NCBI GenBank assembly: GCA_015487515.1
Contig: WFPQ01000221.1
Location: 1 to 13,902, forward strand
Source: Hyphomicrobiales bacterium
GTDB taxonomy: Bacteria > Pseudomonadota > Alphaproteobacteria > Rhizobiales > Devosiaceae
DNA: 13,902 nucleotides
Direction: 5' to 3'
Below the pieces are notes generated by a model. It worked only from the letters and a program-made list of their open reading frames with translations, made no database searches and was not told where the DNA came from. Below are positions 1 to 5,639 of this stretch, piece by piece. Position 1 is the first letter of the stretch, and the number at the start of each line of letters is the position of its first letter. A program made the translations under genes and the position numbers.

Positions 1-362
1 GAAATATCCATGGTCATGGCAAAATTTTCAGGACTTGTTTCCACGTAGCGACCCTTAAGCTCCTCCTTGTTGGAAAAACCGATGGCATGGAGAACGAAGT
101 CGAGACCGCCCCATTTTTCCCCGATGGCGGCAAAGGTATCGTCAAGGTTCTGGCTGCTAGTCACATCACATTCAAGGACAAGGTCGGATCCAACCTGTTC
201 GGCCAGGGGCCTGACCCGGCGTTCCAGGGCCTCGCCCTGGTAGGTAAAGGCCAGTTCGGCCCCCTGCCCGTGCACGGCCTGCGCAATTCCCCAGGCAATG
301 GAACGGGAATTGGCCACCCCCATTATCAAACCGCGCTTGCCAGCCATCAAACCTTCAGCCAT
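1..362 (-). CDS. fabI: Enoyl-[acyl-carrier-protein] reductase FabI, N-terminal part (cut by window edge)
   Basis: This is the NADH-dependent enoyl-ACP reductase, which makes the last reduction in each round of type II fatty-acid elongation in the cytoplasm. About 120 residues are visible. They start MAEGLMAGKRGLIMGVANSR and show the FabI form of the nucleotide-binding motif, GVANSRSIAWGIA (Gly-x5-Ser-x5-Ala, residues 15-27). A short-chain-dehydrogenase Rossmann fold follows, with ECDVTS near residues 64-69 and the LHAIGFSNKEELKGRYVETS segment near residues 91-110. The catalytic Tyr-x6-Lys lies beyond base 1. I chose the ATG at 362 because GGAG (minus strand, bases 375-372) lies 9 nt upstream of it. 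An in-frame ATG at 377 would add five residues but has no clear ribosome site. The family is certain; the exact start is fairly sure. The gene is divergent from the FAD-linked dehydrogenase at 474. Confidence 0.95.
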   Translation of the reverse strand, partial: MAEGLMAGKRGLIMGVANSRSIAWGIAQAVHGQGAELAFTYQGEALERRVRPLAEQVGSDLVLECDVTSSQNLDDTFAAIGEKWGGLDFVLHAIGFSNKEELKGRYVETSPENFAMTMDI

Positions 363-473
363 GCCTAAAAACTCCATAATTCAATTGATAGTCCATCTTG
401 TCGATTTAGCTTTTGACACAGGCCGCCGCGGGGAGCAAGTTTGTTGACGACATCAATAGTAAAACCAGGTCAG

Positions 474-1901
474 ATGAAACGACAAGACAGCAGAACCATA
501 AAATCACTGGAAGAAATCCTGGGTCCCGACAATGTATTGTCCGATGCCCGGGACATGGCACCCTATGTCGTGGAGCTCAGAAGGCGCTTTAATAACCCGG
601 CCAGGGCCATTGCCATTCCCACGAGCCTTGACCGGCTTCAGGCCCTGGTAAAATGGGCCAATGCCAACAGGGTTCCCCTGGTTCCCCAGGGGGGCAATAC
701 CGGAATGGTGGGTGGACAGGTGCCAAAAAACGGCAATGAAATCATCGTCTCCATGGCCCGGATAAACAGGGTGCGAAAGGTGGACGGAGATGGCGCCTTC
801 ATGTTTGCAGAGGCAGGCGTTACCCTTGAGAAGGCCCGGCGGGCAGCCGATGGGGCAGGATTGCTGTTTCCACTGGCCATAGCCCCGCAGGACAAGGCTC
901 AGATCGGGGGTATCCTATCCTCCAATGCCGGCGGATTGCAGGTTCTTGCCTATGGAAATGCACGCCAGCTTTGCCTGGGGATAGAGGCGGTTCTGGCCGA
1001 CGGCTCGCTATTTCGGGGACTTAACGGGCTGAAGAAGAACAATACGGGCTATGATCTGAGTTCCCTGCTGGTTGGAGCCGAGGGAACCCTTGGCATAATA
1101 AGCGCTGCCAGCCTGAAACTGTTTGCAAGGCCTGAAGGATTTGAAACCGCCTTCATCAACCTTGCCTCGCCGGAGGCAGCCCTGGAATTGTTCAGGGAAC
1201 TGAGCAGGCGCCTTGGCACCAGTCTGACCACTTTCGAACTGATGCCGGATTTTGGGATTGCCATGCAGCTGCGACACGGGATGATAGACAAAAACCCTGC
1301 CAGATCCAGGTCGGACTGGTATGTGCTGGCCCAGGTGTCCCGATTGCCGGGACAGGACAGAAACGGGCTTTCCCAGGGGCTGGAAGCGGCAAGAAACAAC
1401 CGGACCATAAAGGATTTCGTAATTTCCGGAAAACCTGGGGAGCAAAGGCGGATGTGGCAGGTGCGCGAACAGCTTTCCAGCGCCCAGTCAAGAGAGGGAG
1501 CATCGATAAAACATGATGTCTCGGTGCCGGTCTCCGCGGTGCCCGAACTGATAAGAACAGGTTGCAAGGCGGCCGGAAAAATCGTGCCGGGCATCCGCCC
1601 CTGCCCCTTTGGACATCTGGGTGATGGAAATATCCACTTCAACCTTTCCCAGCCGGTTGATGCCGATGCGACAGCCTATATGGAAGGGGCAGGAAAAATC
1701 CATGATGCCATATACGAAATAGTGGCCGAACTGGGGGGATCGATTTCGGCCGAACATGGTATCGGTCAGCTGAAAACCGGCCTGCTGAAAGAATACAAGG
1801 ATCCGGTGGCCTATGAAATGATGAAAAAGATCAAGAACATACTTGATCCAAACAATATCCTTAATCCGGGAAAGATGCTGGACCAGGCCCCGGAACAATA
1901 A
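474..1901 (+). CDS. FAD-linked 2-hydroxyacid dehydrogenase (GlcD / D-2-hydroxyglutarate dehydrogenase-like)
   Basis: This 475-aa flavoprotein oxidises a 2-hydroxyacid to a 2-oxoacid; D-lactate, D-2-hydroxyglutarate and glycolate are family substrates. An N-terminal FAD-binding PCMH domain shows PQGGNTGMVGG (about 71-81) and KKNNTGYDLSSLLVGAEGTL (about 187-206). The C-terminal FAD-oxidase domain shows HDVSVP (347-352), HLGDGNIHFN (381-390), SAEHGIGQLK (425-434) and a closing NPGKML. The His residues of HLGDGNIH and the Glu-His of SAEHGIG belong to the metal/substrate site in D-2-hydroxyglutarate dehydrogenases. The spacing of these motifs fits a D-2-hydroxyglutarate or D-lactate dehydrogenase slightly better than GlcD, but the substrate cannot be read from sequence. 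Start: ATG 474 gives a normal N-terminus with only a weak AGG 4 nt upstream. In-frame TTG codons at 441 and 444 sit 5 and 8 nt after GGGGAG (430-435) and are real alternatives, adding 10-11 residues. Confidence 0.9.
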   Translation: MKRQDSRTIKSLEEILGPDNVLSDARDMAPYVVELRRRFNNPARAIAIPTSLDRLQALVKWANANRVPLVPQGGNTGMVGGQVPKNGNEIIVSMARINRVRKVDGDGAFMFAEAGVTLEKARRAADGAGLLFPLAIAPQDKAQIGGILSSNAGGLQVLAYGNARQLCLGIEAVLADGSLFRGLNGLKKNNTGYDLSSLLVGAEGTLGIISAASLKLFARPEGFETAFINLASPEAALELFRELSRRLGTSLTTFELMPDFGIAMQLRHGMIDKNPARSRSDWYVLAQVSRLPGQDRNGLSQGLEAARNNRTIKDFVISGKPGEQRRMWQVREQLSSAQSREGASIKHDVSVPVSAVPELIRTGCKAAGKIVPGIRPCPFGHLGDGNIHFNLSQPVDADATAYMEGAGKIHDAIYEIVAELGGSISAEHGIGQLKTGLLKEYKDPVAYEMMKKIKNILDPNNILNPGKMLDQAPEQ

Positions 1902-1992
1902 TAACTCGTGGCAATATACCCCCCGTAAGCAGCAGAACCGCAGGCCAGGCACCACCCCCCAAAAAAATGACTTTCGGCCATGGCCCTAATGG

Positions 1993-2775
1993 TCAGAACA
2001 GGTCCAGCTGGGCCGGTTTTGCCAGCAGGCAAACCGCCCCGTTCCCATTTCCGGACTCATTTCTGCCCGAACCGTTTTCAAGGACCGGGGCAACAAGGTC
2101 CCTGTCATCATTTTTCGGGGAATTGACCCGGGGTGAAACCGGGTGAAACCCAAGAACCCCGTCAGCGACCGGACCCAGAAGATCCATGGCCTGCCCGGCC
2201 CCGGTACGGTCGCAATCGAGCCAGCGCTCCATGCTGCGGCCCGTCAGCAGAACCGGGGTGCGGTGATGAAGCCTTGCCATCTCCCCCCTGGCCGCGGTGG
2301 TGATGACAACCGCCGTATCCAGTTTTCTGCCATCAGGTCCGGTCCGGCTCGAATAAAGTCCGGCCAAAAAAACGGGAGCCCCGTCGCGGCGGCTCACATG
2401 ATGGGGAGTGCTGCTGCCATCCGGATGCCGGTGCCATTCGTAATAACCGCTGGCTGGTATCAGGCAGCGCTGTTTTTCAAGGGAATCCCTAAAGGAGGCC
2501 TTTTGCGCCAGGGTTTCGGAACGGGCATTGACAAGAAGGGGAAAGGAAGACGGGTCCCTGACCCATCGGGGCACCAGGCCCCAGCGCATCAGGGATACCC
2601 CGGTTTTTTCACCGGTCCGGGCAAGGGCAAGTACGGGCTGGCCGGGGGCAATGTTAAAACGTGGCGGCATCCGTGCAGCCTGCTCCGGGGCACTATCTGC
2701 AAACCCGCTGAAGAAAGCATCAAGGTGATGGCAAATTTCCTGCCAGTTCAATGAGAGGGTAAACCTGGCGCACAT
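1993..2775 (-). CDS. yedK: SOS response-associated peptidase / abasic-site crosslinker (SRAP, YedK/HMCES family)
   Basis: This 260-aa protein belongs to the SRAP family. Members trap abasic sites in single-stranded DNA through a thiazolidine link to the N-terminal Cys, shielding the lesion. The active-site set is complete: Cys2 (MCARF, exposed after Met removal), Asn83 in VNARSET (82-88), Glu113 in GYYEWH (110-115) and His170 in RLHHRTPVLL (168-177). The spacing matches E. coli YedK (Cys2, Asn75, Glu105, His160). After the conserved VSPRVNSPKNDDRDLVAPV (213-231) comes a Gly/Ser/Asn-rich tail of about 25 residues. It ends exactly in QLDLF (256-260), a consensus bacterial sliding-clamp-binding pentapeptide (see findings). 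The start is ATG 2775; it must be this Met because Cys2 is the nucleophile. The upstream ribosome site is weak (AGGG about 11 nt away). No alphaproteobacterial LexA-like GTTC-N7-GTTC box is seen in the 223-bp divergent leader. Confidence 0.93.
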   Translation of the reverse strand: MCARFTLSLNWQEICHHLDAFFSGFADSAPEQAARMPPRFNIAPGQPVLALARTGEKTGVSLMRWGLVPRWVRDPSSFPLLVNARSETLAQKASFRDSLEKQRCLIPASGYYEWHRHPDGSSTPHHVSRRDGAPVFLAGLYSSRTGPDGRKLDTAVVITTAARGEMARLHHRTPVLLTGRSMERWLDCDRTGAGQAMDLLGPVADGVLGFHPVSPRVNSPKNDDRDLVAPVLENGSGRNESGNGNGAVCLLAKPAQLDLF

Positions 2776-2802
2776 TCTGGCTTTTTCCCTTTCTCGATCA
2801 TC

Positions 2803-2815
2803 CCCTGTTTCAGGG
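2803..2815. promoter_or_regulatory. Small perfect inverted repeat in the SRAP leader
   Basis: CCCTG-TTT-CAGGG is a perfect 5-bp inverted repeat with a 3-nt loop, 28-40 bases upstream of the SRAP start codon. It could be a short hairpin in the SRAP mRNA leader or a protein site. It is short enough to occur by chance. The rest of the 2776-2998 interval holds two GAATC words (2858-2862 and 2870-2874; the GANTC form methylated by CcrM in alphaproteobacteria) and no clear -35/-10 pair. Confidence 0.2.
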
Positions 2816-2983
2816 ACCCGTCCCCGGGCTGCTGCCGGAAAAACAGGGATGTAAACGGAATCGACAAGAGAATCGATCCTACGGACAGGTACTGATGATA
2901 TTGTTCACCTCCGGGCAAAGCAAATGCCCCCAGATTACAAATGCCGGCCATGGCAAGAATTCCGCTGCAAAGGGCATATGCGA

Positions 2984-2989
2984 AGGAGG
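2984..2989 (+). promoter_or_regulatory. Ribosome binding site AGGAGG that fixes a TTG start
   Basis: A full Shine-Dalgarno AGGAGG, within AAGGAGGA (2983-2990), ends 9 nt before TTG 2999. The nearby in-frame ATG (2978) lies just before it and would place the ribosome site inside the coding region, which argues that TTG 2999 is the true start. Confidence 0.75.
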
Positions 2990-2998
2990 AAGATAGGC

Positions 2999-3490
2999 TT
3001 GAGTGAAGCAGAACTGAACGCCACAATAATTGATCCGGGCACCGGGGAAGCCGAATTGCGCGCTGCAAACGTCAACCCGGCAACCGGGCTGGCCACGGAC
3101 TTTCTCAACCTGTTCAACGAATATATCATGCTGGCCGAACTGGTGGCGGACGGCTCCATGGACCATGACGTGCTGAAAGACTGGTTGCCCATAGACTATG
3201 AAACCCATTTTTCCCGGTCCGGCTTTGCCGGGGCCGAAGTGGTGCTGAACGCATATCGGAACCTTGAAAAGAAATTCCGGTCCAGATTCGAAAATGCGGT
3301 CGGCGAATTGATATCCTGCATATTGATCCACCAGGAAAACCCCGATTCGAAACCGAACCTGATGGAAAGGATAATGAAACAGCGCGACGTGGTGGCAGCC
3401 ATGACAAGCAGACCGGTCAGCACTGACACGGAAACATCGCCAAATACCCAGGCGGCCATAGACGCACTGTTTGAGCAGGCTGCAGGCTGA
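2999..3490 (+). CDS. Conserved hypothetical protein, 163 aa
   Basis: I do not recognise a characterised family. The protein would be cytosolic, acidic and mostly helical: no signal peptide or membrane segment is visible. The most distinctive stretch is NPATGLATDFLNLFNEYIML (residues 26-45), followed by a short Asp-rich loop and a DWLPIDYETHFSRSGF segment (61-76). It then has a helical Lys/Arg/Glu-rich middle (NAYRNLEKKFRSRF, 84-97) and a polar Thr/Ser-rich tail (137-150). I have the impression of similar unnamed alphaproteobacterial proteins, but that is memory, not a search. The start is TTG 2999, chosen because of a full AGGAGG 9 nt upstream; reading from the ATG at 2924 or 2978 would add a basic, unrelated-looking extension. 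The gene is divergent from the SRAP gene and 90 nt upstream of the DUF3179 gene on the same strand. Confidence 0.8.
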   Translation: MSEAELNATIIDPGTGEAELRAANVNPATGLATDFLNLFNEYIMLAELVADGSMDHDVLKDWLPIDYETHFSRSGFAGAEVVLNAYRNLEKKFRSRFENAVGELISCILIHQENPDSKPNLMERIMKQRDVVAAMTSRPVSTDTETSPNTQAAIDALFEQAAG

Positions 3491-3558
3491 CTTGAGACCA
3501 TCAACTGGCTGTGAACAGGCTTGAATTGGCAACAGGGGCCAAAGGTGCAAGGCTTTAT

Positions 3559-3572
3559 CCCGTTCAAACGGG
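3559..3572 (+). promoter_or_regulatory. Palindrome overlapping the DUF3179 ribosome binding site
   Basis: CCCGTTCAAACGGG is an inverted repeat with 6-bp arms around a CA centre. Its last two G bases are the first bases of the ribosome site GGAGAGAGAG (3571-3580) that precedes ATG 3581. It could be an operator, or an mRNA hairpin (TTCAAA loop) that partly hides the ribosome site. The sequence alone cannot tell these apart. Confidence 0.35.
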
Positions 3573-3580
3573 AGAGAGAG

Positions 3581-4705
3581 ATGTTGAAAAAAGCAATGAT
3601 GCCTGTCGGGGACGGGCTTGACGGGATGATGTTTGCAGCCCCCCGACTTTTAACCCGGGCACTTTCGATCAAAGGACTGTTGCCTTCAAGACCTGCAGCA
3701 TTGACACTTGCGGCTTTGGCAATTGCAACATTGTCACTTTTGACAGCCTGGGCAATGCCGGCAATGGCCCAGCAATTCGGAGCGGCGGAAAACTGGGAAA
3801 CCGATTTTTCCAAAACCACCATAGACCTTGGCGAAATAATCAGCGTTATCGGCGCCGACCAGATACCATCCAATGACAATCCCCGGTTCAGGCCCGCAAC
3901 CGAGGAAACCGGAATTCCGGGAGTGGAACCGGTGGTTGCCCTGGACATAAACGGGGTTTCAAGGGCCTATCCGCTGCGCTACCTGATGTGGCACGAAATC
4001 ATCAATGATACCATTGGCGGCCTGCCCGTTGCCGTAACCTTCTGTCCCCTTTGCAATACTTCCCTGGTGTTCGAACGCACCCTTGACGGAGAACCGGTCA
4101 CCTTTGGCACCACCGGGAAACTGCGCTGGTCGAACCTGATAATGTATGACCGCAAGGAACAGAACTGGTGGCAGCAATATAACGGAGAAGCAGTGGTCGG
4201 AAAACGGGCCGGGGAAAAATTGCGCCCCATACCATCATTCCTGATCAGCTTTGATGTCTTTAAGGAACGCTATCCCGACGGGGAAGTTCTCATGGCAGAC
4301 CCGCGCCGCGAAAGGCTTTCGGGAACCAACCCTTATGTGAGCTATGACACGACCCCCATCCCGTTCCTGTTCAACGGGCAGTTGCCAAAGGATATAGAGC
4401 CGATGATGCGCATCGCCCTGGTGGATGCGGACCTGGTGGAAGGAATCGGGCAGTCCTATGCGGTAACGCTGCCATTTCTTGAAAAAAATGCCCCTTTCCA
4501 GCTCGGACCGCTGGAATTCCGCTGGTCGGAAGGCCAGGTGTCGGCCCTTGATAAAAGACAAATCAGCGAAAGCCGGGATGTGGGCAATATCGAAGTATAC
4601 CGTACCGACAGGGGTGAACCGGAGCCGGTGGTTTACCTGGTGACATTCGCCTTCAGTGCCCGCTCCTACCTGCCGGACCTGGACATAGTGCAACTGGAGC
4701 AATGA
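3581..4705 (+). CDS. Exported DUF3179 domain-containing protein
   Basis: This 374-aa protein has an unusually long N-terminus (about 36 residues), then a hydrophobic segment (about 39-60) ending in AMA (61-63). That is a plausible signal-peptidase site before QQFGAAENW, so a periplasmic protein is likely. The DUF3179 domain follows: VVALDINGVSRAYPLRYLMW (118-137), the family hallmark AVTFCPLCNTS with Cys155 and Cys158 (151-161), FGTTGKLRWSNLIMYDR (175-191) and NWWQQYNGEAVVG (195-207). The paired Cys suggest a disulfide or a metal site. The biochemical role of DUF3179 is not known to me. Start: ATG 3581 has GGAG with 6-nt spacing; a TTG at 3521 would add 20 residues without a ribosome site. 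Internal Met residues at 6, 7, 16 and 17 could give a more normal signal peptide. Confidence 0.9.
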   Translation: MLKKAMMPVGDGLDGMMFAAPRLLTRALSIKGLLPSRPAALTLAALAIATLSLLTAWAMPAMAQQFGAAENWETDFSKTTIDLGEIISVIGADQIPSNDNPRFRPATEETGIPGVEPVVALDINGVSRAYPLRYLMWHEIINDTIGGLPVAVTFCPLCNTSLVFERTLDGEPVTFGTTGKLRWSNLIMYDRKEQNWWQQYNGEAVVGKRAGEKLRPIPSFLISFDVFKERYPDGEVLMADPRRERLSGTNPYVSYDTTPIPFLFNGQLPKDIEPMMRIALVDADLVEGIGQSYAVTLPFLEKNAPFQLGPLEFRWSEGQVSALDKRQISESRDVGNIEVYRTDRGEPEPVVYLVTFAFSARSYLPDLDIVQLEQ

Positions 4706-4847
4706 ACACCGCCAGGACAACCGGCGCAGCATCCAGAAGGCCTTGACCAGAACCAATGGGCAAGGCCCCCTGGCCGGCATTACTGCCCCGGTAGCCGGTC
4801 AGTGCTCCAGCCCCCCTTGCCTTGTGCGCTACCAGGATTTACTCATT

Positions 4848-4877
4848 GATCCATGACAAAAAGATCCATGACAAAAA
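4848..4877 (+). repeat. Perfect 15-bp tandem duplication carrying two in-frame start codons
   Basis: GATCCATGACAAAAA occurs twice head to tail (4848-4862 and 4863-4877). The unit is five codons long, so both ATG codons (4853 and 4868) are in frame with the TIGR02301 protein, which begins MTKRSMTKIF. It looks like a recent slippage duplication across the start site. Confidence 0.9.
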
Positions 4878-5245
4878 TATTTCTGGCAACAATCATGGCC
4901 CTGACACTGGCACTTGCAGGGCAGCCCGCATACGCCTCCGATCCGCTGTACCAGGAGCAGATGCAAAAATTGCTCGGGGCCATTGGCAGCCTTTATTTTC
5001 TGCAGCCCCTTTGCGGAGACAACAAGAACGACTGGCGGGCCCAGGCCAGCGAACTGATTGCACTGGACGAGCCGGATGAAGACCGGCGCCAGAAACTGAA
5101 CGGGGCCTTCAACCAGGGCTATTATGCCTATTCCCGCTCCTATGTTTACTGCACCGATGCCGCCAGGAGGTCCATAGTGCAACTGCTCGAAGAAGCCGAA
5201 CGCACAAGCCGTGACATTCACTCTCGCTATGGGGCGCAGAATTAA
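4853..5245 (+). CDS. TIGR02301 family secreted protein (DUF2385)
   Basis: This small exported protein of unknown function (130 aa, or 125 from the second start) belongs to a family largely found in alphaproteobacteria. A signal peptide is clear: basic MTKRSMTK, a hydrophobic stretch (about 9-22) and a cleavage site after AYA (26-28), giving a mature protein starting SDPLYQEQ. Family features are LGAIGSLYFLQPLCG (41-55), a WR (61-62), then GAFNQGYYAYSRSYVYCT (84-101). The two Cys (54 and 100) are the only ones and probably form a disulfide in the periplasm. The start is ambiguous because a 15-bp tandem repeat has duplicated it: ATG 4853 and ATG 4868 are both in frame and neither has a good ribosome site (AGGA lies about 15 nt before 4853). 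The gene follows the DUF3179 gene by 147 nt. Confidence 0.88.
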   Translation: MTKRSMTKIFLATIMALTLALAGQPAYASDPLYQEQMQKLLGAIGSLYFLQPLCGDNKNDWRAQASELIALDEPDEDRRQKLNGAFNQGYYAYSRSYVYCTDAARRSIVQLLEEAERTSRDIHSRYGAQN

Positions 5246-5265
5246 GTATAATCCCTCACAGCGAA

Positions 5266-5281
5266 TTAACCCTTGCGTAAC
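5266..5281 (+). promoter_or_regulatory. CtrA-like box (candidate)
   Basis: TTAA-CCCTTGC-GTAAC has the layout of the alphaproteobacterial CtrA full site (TTAA-N7-TTAAC) with one mismatch (G for T). It lies 65-80 bases upstream of the 86-aa gene at 5346, in a gap of only 100 bases. No firm -35/-10 pair is seen beside it. It is a candidate on pattern alone. Confidence 0.28.
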
Positions 5282-5345
5282 TTCTGTCACCGCTGGACAA
5301 ATCAGCGTGCTAGATTAGAACCAGAATTTCAACGGACAAAATACC

Positions 5346-5606
5346 ATGTTTTCTTCAACCGGCACAATTGCAATGGGCAGTGATCATTCCGAAGAGCGCG
5401 AACTGGCGCTCGAATACATAGCGGATGCATGGAACAATGCGGAAACCGATGGCATTGAAACCGAAGCACTTTCCCATGCGGCACTTTTTGCAGCTCTGGC
5501 AACCATGGTGCGGGCCCATGGCGAAGAAGAAACCGCAAGGCTGATCGCCAGCCTGCCGGCAAGAATAGCCAATGGAGAATACAGCCTGGACCGGTCCATT
5601 CAGTAA
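5346..5606 (+). CDS. Small conserved-looking hypothetical protein, 86 aa
   Basis: I do not recognise a family. The product is acidic and almost entirely helical: a Glu/Ala-rich helix (about 15-33), a second (about 39-57) with ALSHAALFAALATMVRAHG, and a third (about 59-75) with ARLIASLPARI, ending GEYSLDRSIQ. There is no signal peptide, membrane segment or Cys. The even amphipathic pattern and codon use like its neighbours support a real gene. ATG 5346 has only a weak site (GGA about 9-10 nt upstream). A second in-frame ATG at codon 10 (5373) is possible but has no better ribosome site. It stands convergent to the dihydroorotase gene with 33 bases between the stops, and no terminator hairpin with a U tract is visible there. 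Confidence 0.75.
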   Translation: MFSSTGTIAMGSDHSEERELALEYIADAWNNAETDGIETEALSHAALFAALATMVRAHGEEETARLIASLPARIANGEYSLDRSIQ

Positions 5607-5639
5607 GCCTCCGTCAAACCGGGACCAGGTCATCTGAAA

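Noticed and set aside
1902..1992. Gap between convergent dehydrogenase and SRAP genes, checked for a terminator or small gene
   Set aside because: No stem followed by a U tract and no ribosome site with a short open frame was found.
2143..2754. Plus-strand open frame opposite the SRAP gene (203 codons)
   Set aside because: The SRAP active-site residues are all on the minus strand; this frame has no family features.
2776..2998. LexA/SOS box for the SRAP gene
   Set aside because: No GTTC-N7-GTTC or its complement is present in the divergent region, despite the SOS-associated family name.
3196..3948. Minus-strand open frame opposite the 163-aa gene and the start of the DUF3179 gene
   Set aside because: It spans two plus-strand genes and their ribosome sites, and its product has no recognisable motif.
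4735..4850. GC-rich inverted repeats (AAGGCCTT; GGCAAGG with CCTTGCC about 50 bases apart) between the DUF3179 and TIGR02301 genes
   Set aside because: No U tract, long loops and imperfect nesting; not a convincing terminator or RNA gene.
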